NCBI GenBank assembly: GCA_963576475.1 | Contig: OY754969.1 | Coordinates: forward strand, 22,293,216 to 22,357,215 | Reading direction: 5' to 3' | Source: Molanna angustata | Taxonomy: Eukaryota; Arthropoda; Insecta; Trichoptera; Molannidae | DNA: 64,000 nucleotides | Shown here: positions 1 through 11,456 of the stretch, piece by piece | Position numbering within the stretch: position 1 is the first letter of the stretch | How the letters are laid out: every line of letters begins with the position of its first letter | Position numbers and translations under genes: made by a program | The notes under the pieces: model-generated | What the model saw: only the letters and a program-made list of their open reading frames with translations | The model's database searches: none | Told to the model about the DNA's origin: nothing

Positions 1-505
1 ATTTCGGGAGCTGAGTTGGATGTGGTTCCTTTGAGAGTCATCGTATTTGGTAAATCGGAGGAGTCTTTTTTGGATTTAATGTATGCCCATATTTTTTTAG
101 GGTCATATTTGATCGAGGATTCGACAGATTCTAAATATCTGTTGTAGCATGTTCTTGATAAGTGCTTTTGCCGAGATCTGAGTAAGCTAAAAGAGTGATA
201 ATCGGATGGCATTTTAAATTTTTTCCATTTTTTTTGATATTTACTTTTTTCTTTGATTATGTGAATAAGAGCTGGGCTAAACCAAATAGGGTATTTTTTC
301 CGATTAGCAGATGTCTGTGGAACGTTTAAGTTTATAATTTTATTTATTTGATTGTAGAAAGCATCGACAAGTGCATTTGTGTCGGTAGATTGTAGAATAG
401 TTAGCCAGGGGATTTTTATGAGTTGATCATTGATTCTAGAATAATCAGCTCTATGGAATGAAAATTTCCGGTAGTTGGAATATGAAGACGATGATACTAA
501 AATTG
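1..505 (-). pseudogene. Non-LTR retrotransposon ORF2 fragment (jockey-like), runs off window start
   Basis: The minus strand is open from about 500 down to base 1, with no ATG because it lacks its true start. It encodes the linker between endonuclease and reverse transcriptase of a jockey-like [17 protein letters not shown], then YPIWFSPALI, a basic stretch KYQKKWKKFK, and a block ending YDPKKIWAYIKSKK. Such order (FxRADY, then P-W-x-S/T-x-x-L, then FW/IWxYIxSK) is typical of these ORF2 proteins just before the RT domain. The frame breaks into stops above about 510, next to the (AT)n tract. The RT domain, if present, lies left of the window. LINE identity is confident; the clade is not. Confidence 0.75.
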
Positions 506-533
506 TATATCTTCTTTGTTACAACGTATTTTA

Positions 534-1066
<533 letters not shown>

Positions 1067-1243
1067 TGAAAGCTCACCGTCAAGTGACTCGTAGCGTACA
1101 AGATGGCCGCTTATGATGATTTTTTTGATGGTGCTTTTCGTTAAGTCCTTGAAAATGCCTGGTGATATTCAGGCGAAACGTCGGAAGACAAATGGTCTTA
1201 GTCAAGACCTACTGACACGGGAAAACCGAGATAAAAATATTAT

Positions 1244-1519
<276 letters not shown>

Positions 1520-1572
1520 TAAAATACGTTGTAACAAAGAAGATATACAATTTTAGTATCATCGTCTTCATA

Positions 1573-1900
1573 TCTTCATCATATTATAATTTGGTACTAC
1601 CTACTCCAGAGGTTATTCGTTCCATTACATTAATCTATATGTACTGTACGTAGTTATAATAATAATAATTAGGATGATATAAATAATTTAGATATAATAA
1701 TAATAATAATTTGGATTTATATAGCGCCGTTTTCGTAAATATCTCACCTTAAGAACGCTATAAATTGATTAAGATGTATTGGAGGGTAAGTGGGAGCTTA
1801 TGTAGGAGCTCATAATTGTTTAATGTTCTATTATTAGATACTAGATAGATAATTTGTTTGAAAAACATTTTTATGTTACCTATTGAATTACAGCTTTTTC
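1573..1900. other. AT-rich stretch, no gene seen
   Basis: Contains an (ATA)n run near 1695-1710 followed by a short TATATAGCGCC-type motif that often marks the end of old repeats. Nothing coding is visible. Confidence 0.5.
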
Positions 1901-1914
1901 GATGTTACCTCATA

Positions 1915-2160
1915 CATATACATTTATCATCACGCCATGTCCCTAATTGGTAGGTAGAGAGAACCGAACGCCATATTTTTCTATCCTGACACGCAACCTT
2001 CGCCTCGTCAACATTCTTACATCGTCTTATATATGTTCGTCTGTTCAAACTGCTTACATTTCCCTTTCTCAGAATGTCATTCTTTATTTATTCTCCCCAA
2101 GTGTCCAAACCATCTCCCTGTGTTCGTTTTCATTCTATTGATGACATATTTCTTTATTTT
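1915..2160 (-). pseudogene. RTE-like LINE 3' end fragment
   Basis: On the minus strand this matches the 3' ends at 13640-13965, 26915-27260, 28425-28735 and 39322-39513: a basic peptide resembling RRTYIRRCKNVDEA, then ACQDRKIWRSVLS, followed by the noncoding end GGCGTGATG. Several frameshifts and stops are present. It is the extreme C-terminus and 3' UTR of an RTE-like ORF2. Confidence 0.6.
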
Positions 2161-2627
2161 ACATTATTTTCATCGCTGTTCATCATTATTATCATCATTT
2201 TCAATTGTTTAATTTATAGCAGATTAATTTCAAATAACATTCTTGGCGATATTCGATAGTCAGTTTTTTTTATAATTGGTGTAAATTAAACACATAAACA
2301 TGTCACAAGCATGCACCACCTTAAATTTGTTACCAAAATGAAAAGAATGTGAAAAGAACCTACATCAAACATGATTTTTCTGTCACAAGAAAATTAATCA
2401 GTCAAAACAATCAAGAAAGGGTAATGACTCAAAGGTGTTACAGTTTGAACAGACGAAGAGTTACTCTATACGGTCTACACAATAGGCGTGATGACAGTAA
2501 GAAAAAATCATTGACATTATGATTTTAAAAAATAAAATAGGTTATAAAGATTTATAAAAATGTATTTATTTTCATTTTAAAAGAGTGAATAATATTAATA
2601 TTATTAAAATAAAAATACAAAATATTA
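2161..2627. other. AT-rich flank of the two-gene transposon
   Basis: No gene or recognised repeat. It ends with the TA (2626-2627) that I take as the left target duplication of the transposon. Confidence 0.4.
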
Positions 2628-2675
2628 TAGTCCGCCATTTTATGAGAAACGCCAATCAGAGCGAATCAGAGAGCA

Positions 2676-2683
2676 TGACGTCA
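2676..2683. promoter_or_regulatory. TGACGTCA palindrome near left end of transposon
   Basis: A perfect CRE/ATF-type palindrome 48 bp inside the proposed left end, repeated at the right end (11449-11456) within a longer inverted similarity. It could be a host bZIP site for the outward ends' promoters or part of a transposase site; neither is shown. Confidence 0.4.
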
Positions 2684-2862
2684 CGATATTGTAGGTTCAC
2701 GTCTTCTTACTGTGTTCTACAGATAATATAGAAGTAAACTTGCTGTGTTCTATGGCAATATACGCATTCACTGTCGGTCTGGCCTGTGTTTATTTTGGTG
2801 TTATCGGTGTATGTAATATTTAATCGGGATTTTAAGTGTGTAATTAAAACAATAAAATAGCA

Positions 2863-4627
2863 ATGGAACAAGGATTCATCAAAGCAAATAGTTCAAATTT
2901 GCCGAGAATGGATCTTTTGATGGTCGGAAATTTCTTTGCGTCGAACAAAGACTTTTGCTCGTCAGAATTTCGAAACGTAAAAACTTCCATGTAAGTACTT
3001 TATTTATCTATAATTTAACATCTCGAAAATCGATAAAATATGCACCTGTAAGTACTTTATTTATCCATAATTTAACATTTCGAAAATCGATAAAATATGC
3101 ACCTTTTTCTCTACATTATGTGTTCATAAGTTAAAAGCATACACGGGAAACGTCGTATGATGGCTTGTTTTGACGTTTGGACATTCATGAAGTTCTCTAT
3201 AATATGCTTATTACCTAATTAATGGTAAATGAAGTATAATATTGGCAGCAAAGCGTGGGGGAACAAATACTTCATCAGTACTTCATTGTAAAAGCGTAAT
3301 TAATAAAATACCGCATTTGTCATTCCACGCTTAACTGTCAAAAATTACGAAAAACATTACAGTTTAAACAAAACAGTCATCATGCTTGCCCCGAGTACCT
3401 ATAGATTAAGATTATGTTGTATAACACGAATATCTACATAACTGCTCACTTATTGATTTTATTTTTAGGTCCTCACGGCCTTCTTATGGTGATGACGCTA
3501 TAAGTTATGTACAACTTAGACGAGATGGAAAAATGTGTACAGTGAAATGTCAAATTTGCCCAGAACATAAGGTTCGCGCTAAGTTATATGCAGTGACATT
3601 GATTGTGGATGAAGAAGAAGAAGAAATCATTTCTTCAAAATGTCATGATTGTATTGCTTCTCAAGGGGGCTGTAAGCATGCCGTAGCATTCCTCATGTGG
3701 ATTCATCGCAGGAGTGAAGAGCCGTCCTGTACTTCCGTAGAATGTTACTGGACGAAATCAAAACTGTCTAGGGTTGGCACTAGTCTGAAATTTATGACAG
3801 CCAAAGACCTATCAAACGGAAGTCCTAGCTTGCCATCGAATACCAAGGTACTAAAGAAATTTTTAGAGATTGGAAAAAAAAGAAATATCGATAACTGTGA
3901 GTTGTTCAAATATCAACCAGAGTATATTGTTGAAGAAGTAAAAAGTTTATCTATGCATCAACTGGTACTTGAACACAAAGAGAAATGTTGTGATACATTT
4001 TTGGAGAAGCTAATTCTGACAGACGAACTTATTGCTAAGATTGAAGAGGTGACCAGAGGACAACACCAAAACAGTATTTGGTATGAGTTAAGGTATGGAA
4101 GAATAACAGCATCTCGAGCATTTGAATTCAGTCGTTGTAAAACATATGATGGAACGCTTGTGTCCTTAATTATGGGAGGAAAAATTCCAGATACACCAGC
4201 TATGAAACGTGGGAGAATATTAGAAGATGAAGTGCGCAGAACTGTCTCCATTAAACTGGGAAAAAAAATAAACAAGAGTGGTCTTATGCTTTCTAAAAAG
4301 TACCCAATGATAGCAGGATCACCCGATGGAATCTGCGAAGATGGTATTATTGAAATTAAGTGTCCCATGAGTGCAATGACCCATCAAAATTATATTAAAG
4401 ATGGTAAACCTACACAAAAATATAATGCACAGATGCAAATACAGATGTATTTGACCGGACATCAAAAAGGTTACTTTTGTGTAGCTGATTATAACTACAC
4501 CGAAACAAAGAATGTAGAAATTTTGTGTGTGATATATGATGAAGAATACGTGTGTGATTTCATTGAAACTTTATCATCATTATGGAAAGTTCATATATAT
4601 CCATTGTTGTACCAAAGTGTATTATAG
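2863..4627 (+). CDS. SWIM-like zinc finger + YqaJ-type (lambda exonuclease-like) nuclease, two exons, 428 aa
   Basis: Exon 1 is 2863-2990 (start MEQGFIKANSSNLP) with donor GTAAGT; exon 2 is 3469-4627 after a pyrimidine-rich acceptor ending TTTTTAG. The splice preserves frame and adds 64 residues to the open frame that begins at 3533. In spliced numbering a Cys/His cluster at C101, C104, C111, H113 (CHDC...GGCKH) resembles a SWIM zinc finger. The C-terminal half fits the YqaJ/PD-(D/E)XK nuclease fold: W-E-R-GRITAS near 247-258, E295 in RGRILEDEV, D329 in AGSPDG, E338 and K340 in IEIKCP, and Q364/Q366 in AQMQ. All expected acidic and lysine residues are present, so the nuclease may be active. 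An AATAAA lies 4 bp after the stop. It probably processes DNA ends during transposition (inference). It is convergent with the transposase gene. Confidence 0.85.
2991..3468 (+). other. Intron of the YqaJ-type gene
   Basis: GT at 2991 and AG at 3467-3468 bound a 478-bp AT-rich intron. Bases just after the donor contain a direct duplication: GTAAGTACTTTATTTAT...AAAATATGCACCT occurs twice, about 55 bp apart. Removing the intron joins two in-frame coding blocks. Confidence 0.75.
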
Positions 4628-4667
4628 GTAAATAAAATTCAGAAATGAATAAAAATATATTTTTTCA

Positions 4668-6845
4668 GACCTAATATTATAGTGAAGAAAAATATAACAT
4701 TATCTTCAGAAAAGTAATAAACTATAAGTTAAAGCTCTTTAAACATGTAATATCAATATGAAGTCAAATTTGCAAATAAATTTCACCTGCAATGTATATG
4801 TATATTATATAAATATATATATTTTTCATTAAAAAATTCTTATTATGAACTTAATTTTTAACCGATGGTGTATTTTCCTATTAATGTTGTCAAAATCTAA
4901 TTGCAGTTTGGTGTAGATTGTTTATGTTGCATACATTATGTAAACAAAAATAGATTAGCTTTATTTTCCAGATCTTGAGAGCATTTTGAATGTTTTGAGA
5001 CCTAATATTATTGTGAAGAAATATAACATTGCTTTCAGAAAAGTAATGAACTATGAGTTAAAGCTCTTTAAACATGTAATATCAATTTGAAGTCAAATTT
5101 GCAAATAAATTTCACCTGCAATGTATAATATATTATATAAATATATATTTTTTTCATTCTAAAATTCATTATTATGAACTTAATTTTTAACCGATGGTGT
5201 ATTTTCCTATTAATGTTGTCAAAATCTAATTGCAGTTTGGTGTAGATTGTTTATGTTGCATACATTATGTAAACAAAAATAGATTAGCTTTATTTTCCAG
5301 ATCTTGAGAGCATTTTGAATGTTTTGAGACCTAATATTATTGTGAAGAAATATAACATTGCTTTCAGAAAAGTAATGAACTATGAGTTAAAGCTCTTTAA
5401 ACATGTAATATCAATTTGAAGTCAAATTTGCAAATAAATTTCACCTGCAATGTATAATATATTATATAAATATATATTTTTTTCATTCTAAAATTCATTA
5501 TTATGAACTTAATTTTTAACCGATGGTGTATTTTCCTATTAATGTTGTCAAAATCTAATTGCAGTTTGGTGTAGATTGTTTATGTTGCATACATTATGTA
5601 AACAAAAATAGATTAGCTTTATTTTCCAGATCTTGAGAGCATTTTGAATGTTTTGAGACCTAATATTATTGTGAAGAAATATAACATTGCTTTCAGAAAA
5701 GTAATGAACTATGAGTTAAAGCTCTTTAAACATGTAATATCAATAATGAAGTCAAAGTTGCAAATAAATTTCACCTGCAATGTATATATTATATAAATAT
5801 ATATTTTTTTCATTATAAAATTCATTATTATGAACTTAATTTTTAACCGATGGTGTATTTTTCTATTAATGTTGTCAAAATCTAATTGCAGTTTGGTGTA
5901 GATTGTTTATGTTGCATACATTATTTAAACAAAAATAGATTAGCTTTATTTTCCAGATCTTGAGAGCATTTTGAATGTTTTGAGACCTAATATTATTGTG
6001 AAGAAATATAACATTGCTTTCAGAAAAGTAATGAACTATGAGTTAAAGCTCTTTAAACATGTAATATCAATAATGAAGTCAAAGTTGCAAATAAATTTCA
6101 CCTGCAATGTATATATTATATAAATATATATTTTTTTCATTATAAAATTCATTATTATGAACTTAATTTTTAACCGATGGTGTATTTTTCTATTAATGTT
6201 GTCAAAATCTAATTGCAGTTTGGTGTAGATTGTTTATGTTGCATACATTATTTAAACAAAAATAGATTAGCTTTATTTTCCAGATCTTGAGAGCATTTTG
6301 AATGTTTTGAGACCTAATATTATTGTGAAGAAATATAACATTGCTTTCAGAAAAGTAATGAACTATGAGTTAAAGCTCTTTAAACATGTAATATCAATAA
6401 TGAAGTCAAAGTTGCAAATAAATTTCACCTGCAATGTATATATTATATAAATATATATTTTTTTCATTATAAAATTCATTATTATGAACTTAATTTTTAA
6501 CCGATGGTGTATTTTTCTATTAATGTTGTCAAAATCTAATTGCAGTTTGGTGTAGATTGTTTATGTTGCATACATTATTTAAACAAAAATAGATTAGCTT
6601 TATTTTCCAGATCTTGAGAGCATTTTGAATGTTTTGAGACCTAATATTATTGTGAAGAAATATAACATTGCTTTCAGAAAAGTAATGAACTATGAGTTAA
6701 AGCTCTTTAAACATGTAATATCAATATGAAATCATATTTGCCTTTAATAAATCTCACCTGTTATATATTATGTACTTTTTTTCATTCAAAAATTCATTAT
6801 TTTGAACTTAATTTTTAACCGATGGTATATTAATGTTGTCAAAGG
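4668..6845 (+). repeat. Tandem array, about 6.6 units of 327-331 bp
   Basis: Units start (GACCTAATATTAT) at 4668, 4999, 5328, 5657, 5984, 6311 and 6638; the last is cut short and diverged. Units 2 and 3 (329 bp) appear identical to each other, and units 4, 5 and 6 (327 bp) appear identical to each other. The two groups differ at shared positions (for example AATTTGAAGTCAAATTT versus AATAATGAAGTCAAAGT). The first and last units differ most. This is the pattern of recent local amplification. No coding frame runs through it; it sits 40 bp after the YqaJ stop. Confidence 0.95.
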
Positions 6846-8150
6846 ACAAGAAATTCTTGTTGTATATGCATGTAGTTAGTTATATTTACCTATGGGTAAG
6901 GAATAAAATACAAACATGATATATTATCTTTAGAACAGGTTTAAATATGTATTTTTTTTTTATTTATAAATATATTAATAAAAAAGATAACAATTCAAAT
7001 ATGTATGTCAAATACCAAAAACACAAATATGTATGTCAAATACCAAAAACACATAAAAGCACACAATTAAAAATATATGTAGAGACAAATATAGGAATGA
7101 AAGAGAATAAATACAATTAGCTATTTAAAAAATATATAATATTATAGATTCAAATTTGAGCATAACATTGATTATGAAAATAAACGCATAGTTATAAAAT
7201 ACATAAAAGTTATTCACAGTAAAAATAGTAAAGTAAATAAAAGCATATTTTTAGCGACAAGTTGTGAAGCAAAAAAAAAACAATCGACAGTAAAATTGAA
7301 ACGTAAAAAAGGCCCATTATTAATTATGACAAATAACAGTAGCACAAGTAATAAATACAATAAATAATTATTTGTAAAAATAGAACTGTAAAACAGAGCA
7401 CATTAATAATTATGACAAATACAAGTTATAAATGCAAGTAATAAAAATTTAATTTATTTTATTTTATATTGCTTCTCTGGTAAATAACAGGTACTATGTC
7501 AAATATTAATTTAACACGCACCCAACAAGTTTTCAGTAAAAATAGAAATGTAGAAAGAGTTTTTATTATGATGGAAAATAATAGCACAAATTATAAATAC
7601 AAGAAATAATGACAGTAAAAGAGTATATTAATATTAATGACAAATGTTGTTATTAATACAAAAAATAATTTAATCACTCTGACAATGGACGTGGATCCAT
7701 TTGGCCAAGACAAGAAACTGGATGCAATAATGACAGGTTTACTAATTATAACTCTACACTGAAAGCTATTTCACACGATAAGATGAAATCAAAAGGATAT
7801 ATTGGTGTAATTATTTTTATTTTTTAGGTAGCAGTGTTACTAAATTAAAACTCACAAATACTTCCCCCTGATTAAATATAATGAAAATTAAAAAAACAAG
7901 TACCAGTGTACATTGCTTATTTTCCTCCTGCATTTTTTGACTTAGCCCAGATTTTTGTGATTTTCTGTATAACTATTATAGATGTAGCGTTTTTTAGTTC
8001 TGTATAATAAAACAGATGTATGAGCTCAATAAATATGTGACTTTTCTTTTAAATCATTGATTAATTTACCTTGTAGTATATTTTTTTAAATAATATAAAA
8101 AAACAATAGAAAAAAATGAAATAAATTTGTATTGAATAAGAAATTTAGTA
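6846..8150. other. AT-rich spacer between the two transposon genes
   Basis: No coding frame. It contains small repeats (for example AATATGTATGTCAAATACCAAAAACAC twice near 6996 and 7026, in shorter pieces) and a SINE S1 tail at 7440-7534. Probably UTR or filler of the transposon. Confidence 0.5.
7440..7534 (-). repeat. SINE S1 3' tail, truncated
   Basis: Reverse complement matches the last 95 bp of S1 (GGGTGCGTG, TATTTGACATAG, GTTATTTxCCxGAGAAGCAATAT). The tRNA-like head is missing. Confidence 0.65.
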
Positions 8151-8157
8151 GTTTTAT

Positions 8158-11100
8158 TTACTTTATAAGAGAATCTTGCAAATTTATTAAACCACAGGCA
8201 ATTGTAATAATATCATCAAGTAATTTGACTAAATTATGGTTTAAACATGCATGAGGCTTTAACATGGCAAATTCTCGTAGGCGGCGTATTACTCTCTCGA
8301 TATGTATTCGCAAACTGGCAATTTGTTTAGTTTCCCTTGCTTCATTTTTTGAGAGTTTGGCTCCAGTAACAACACTCGGAGGTTGTACAAGTTGTACTCC
8401 CTGCTTACGTAAATGTAGCTCTACATGCTTGAATCCTCTATCAGCCATCACACACATACCTGGTTGCAAACACTTTAAAAAATCACACGATTCAACTAAA
8501 CATGTATCTGTTATTCTCCCTCCATAACCTGGTGAAATATAATTTACCAAACCATTTGGTGTACAGGCCACAAGATATTTTATGGTGTTGGCTTTTTTAT
8601 AGTCCGACCATGAAAGAGCTTGATTGACAGTCTTGGAAGGCTTTTGCACCTCTATTTCTAAGCAGTCAATAATGCAACTCACATTATGATACTTGTGCCT
8701 GAAAGCTATTGGCAAATTCCTTTTTGTGATTTCTTTATTGAGTTGCACAATAAAAGGACGCATTACACTTGCCAATACAGGAACATTTTTTAAAAATATT
8801 TTGCTTGCATGTGTCGAGTTCAAGGAAAAATCATAAGCGAGTTCTCTAAATGAGCTATTCAATCTAATCTTTTTTAAACACATTAATACATGGTTAGCAG
8901 GAATACTTGTCTGTTTTTCAATTAAGTCTATTAAGTAGTAGCAGTCTATAGGAATTCCAATGTAAGTACGTGGATTTTTCATAATTTTAATCACTGTATA
9001 TTTAAGAATATTTGATGCCTCTTGTTTTTTTTCAGCTTCAATTAATTCACTGCAGTCTGAAGCACATTCTTGGGAATATTTGGTTGATGACGGTGTATAT
9101 GAAATATCAGAATCTGATTGAACTTCCGTGGTACATATTTTATTGGGAGCAACACTTTTAACTTTAAATGGAGAAGTAGAAACAGACTGAAGATTAGATT
9201 TCAATGGTGATGTCATATGGCTTACTAATCTATTTTCTGTTTGGATGGCTTTACTTCTTTTTTTTTTTGCTATGAATACTTGTATTGATTTATCAGCTGT
9301 TTTATCTTGTAGATCTTTGGCTGTGTGCAAAACTGAAAAAAAAAATTATCAATAATAAACTTTTTATGTGAGTAAATATTATAGTTGGATTGCACTGCAC
9401 GTATTGCGTTACAAAGTTTCTACATTGGAATATTGTATCGCAGTCAATATCATGCCTCTCCCTATGTTCCTGCATGGAATGACAGGTCGATAGATAGATT
9501 ATAGTTGCACTTATTTTTGCATCTGATCAAATAATAGGTCACACATCTACATAAGCAAATATTGTAGAGTTCAGAAACTTTTCTTGAAAAAAGATATGTA
9601 CATGTATCTTACCTGATCTGTCAGATGAAGGTTCTACATGTTTTGTAATTGTACTTCTTTCTATTAAATCCTTTTCACTTTCTTCAACTGTGTGCAAAAC
9701 TGAAAAAAAAAACTTATCAATTATAAATTATTTATGTGAGTAAATATTATAGTTGGATTGCACTGCACATATTGCGTTACAAAGTTTCTACATCGGAATC
9801 ATAGAATAATAATAAAACTATAGAATACTCATTCCCATACAATAGCTCGCTGAAAAAGTTAAGCCGTTTTATTGACCAGCTCGTGTCAATATATGTATGA
9901 CTCTGCTGGTAGACATTGTTCGTATAGTATACTCGTTATGACTGCGTAAATAATTTTGCAAGCAGTTAAAAAATTCCCTATTTGGAGAACGTATCACGTA
10001 GACGGCCAAATGATTACTGAACGCTCGTAGCAAAATGTTGACCAAATTAGTCAACATAAAGCAGTAGCGTTTACTGCAGGCTAAAGAGTATTCTATACTA
10101 TTATTATTCTATGATATCTCCCTATGTTCCTGCATGGAATGACAGGTCGATAGATAGATTATAGTTGCACTTATTTTTGAATCTGATCAAATAATAGGTC
10201 ACACATCAAAGCAAATATTGTAGAGTTCAGAAACTTTTCTTGAAAAAAGATATGTACATGTTTCTTACCTGATTTGTCAGATGAAGGTTCTACATGTTTT
10301 GTAATTGTACTTCTTTCTATTAAATCCTTTTCACTTTCTTCAACTGTGTGCAAAACTGAAAAAAAAAACTTATCAATTATAAATTATTTATGTGAGTAAA
10401 TATTATAGTTGGATTGCACTGCACATATTGCGTTACAAAGTTTCTACATCGGAATCATAGAATAATAATAAAACTATAGAATACTCATTCCCATACAATA
10501 GCTCGACCAAACTATTTATGTGAGTAAATATTATAGTTTGACTGCACATATTACGTTACAGAGTTTCTACGTTGGAATATTGTATCGCAGTCAATATCAT
10601 GCGCATCTCCCTATGTTTCTGCATGGAATGACAGGTCGACAGACAGATTATAGTTGCACTTATATTTGCATCTGATCAAATAATAGGTCACACATCTAAT
10701 CAAATATTGTAGAGTTCAAACTTTTGTTTGAAAAAGGTATATTATGTATCTTACCTGATCTGTCAGATGAAGGTTCTACATGTTTTGTAATTGTATTTCT
10801 TTCTAATAAATCTTTTTCACATTCTTCAATTAGCATCATCCTTTGTTTCTTCAGCATATATTGTCGTTTTGTAGTTGTAGTGGTAGATGTTCGTTTCCTT
10901 CGATCTGATTGGCATTCAAATTTTTTGGGAATACACCCTGGTTTCATACGCACTTGCGACACTGAGCCCATCACAAGGTATTGAATATAGTTCTCCATAT
11001 CATTTGGCAACTGAAACAAATAAATGACTCATAAAGTAAACCGTGGTGGATAATAACAATAAAGAAATGAAACTTAACCTAAAAAGTTATTGTCTTTATT

Positions 11101-11381
11101 AAGCGTCATTTAGATAATAAATAAATTAGCTGACAAGATTATTAGATATACGTATTGTTTATAATATATGATATAAAGTAAAAACTTACATCAAAATGGT
11201 CTTCACAGAAATATAGTGGAGAATTTTCACATACACTTGCTGTGTTTCGCCGTGCGAGATTTAACCACTTATTCCTCGTTTTTTTTTCGCGTGGGACGAA
11301 AACAAATACCTTATTAGGTGTTTTTATCGACGTGTTTGTACATTGAGGGACCGCACACCACTTATACACTTTTGAATTCAT
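8158..11381 (-). CDS. THAP-domain DDE transposase (DDE_Tnp_4-like), five exons, 598 aa
   Basis: Exons on the minus strand: 11381-11190 (THAP, starts MNSKVYKWCAVPQC), 11010-10755, 10355-10269, 9699-9613 and 9332-8158. All introns have GTAAG donors and CAG acceptors, and exon lengths 192+256+87+87+1175 keep one frame. The THAP finger shows CAVPQC, W near 40, FCEDHFD and, across the first junction, LPNDMENY with a following GCIPKKF, in place of the usual AVPxxF. Exons 2 (its end), 3 and 4 each encode a near-identical 29-aa module (SEKDLIERSTITKHVEPSS). The catalytic domain carries D430 (IIDCLE), D505 (MADRGF) and E553 (RIHIERVIRR). No stop or frameshift is visible, so the enzyme may be functional. 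The stop overlaps AATAAA (TAAATAAA). An apparent start at 9330 is a TTG codon inside exon 5 and not a real start. Confidence 0.85.
9798..10115. mobile_element. Fold-back element (MITE-like) in an intron of the transposase gene
   Basis: The ends are inverted: ATCATAGAATAATAATA at left and its complement at right, with GAGTATTCTATA also shared after a small offset. Length is about 318 bp. No clear target duplication; about 25 bp of intron seen in the sister unit are missing here. Confidence 0.65.
10453..10507. repeat. Partial copy of the intronic fold-back element
   Basis: The first 55 bp of the 9798-10115 element (ATCATAGAATAATAATA... to CAATAGCTCG) recur here and break off into intron sequence. 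This shows that the duplication that made this unit happened after the element had inserted. Confidence 0.75.
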
Positions 11382-11448
11382 TTTAAATGCACAAATCGTC
11401 GAATTTACTGCTCGAATACATACAGTTGATACGCAGTTTACAATACCA

Positions 11449-11456
11449 TGACGTCA
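11449..11456. promoter_or_regulatory. TGACGTCA palindrome near right end of transposon
   Basis: Same site as 2676-2683, 21 bp inside the proposed right end and 68 bp upstream of the transposase start codon, so it could also act in its promoter. Confidence 0.4.

Larger units (their letters stand above)
9334..10754 (-). repeat. Tandem duplication of intron-exon units inside the transposase gene
   Basis: Three related blocks, starting near 9334, 10120 and 10510, share the intron sequence (GTGAGTAAATATTATAGTTGG..., CTCCCTATGTTCCTGCATGG..., AGGTCGATAGATAGATTATAG) and end in the 87-nt exon or its homologue at the 3' end of exon 2. Because the exon length is a multiple of 3 and its phase is unchanged, every copy reads in frame. 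Confidence 0.85.

Noticed and set aside
3958..4368. Minus-strand 136-codon frame opposite the YqaJ gene
   Set aside because: Shadow of the plus-strand coding sequence; no motif of its own.
4668..6845. CRISPR-like array
   Set aside because: Units of about 330 bp are tandem and contiguous with no unique spacers, in eukaryotic DNA.
9328..9330. Apparent start of the transposase at 9330, and of small frames at 10353
   Set aside because: The codon is TTG, inside exons that begin right after a CAG acceptor. The true start is the ATG of the THAP exon at 11381.
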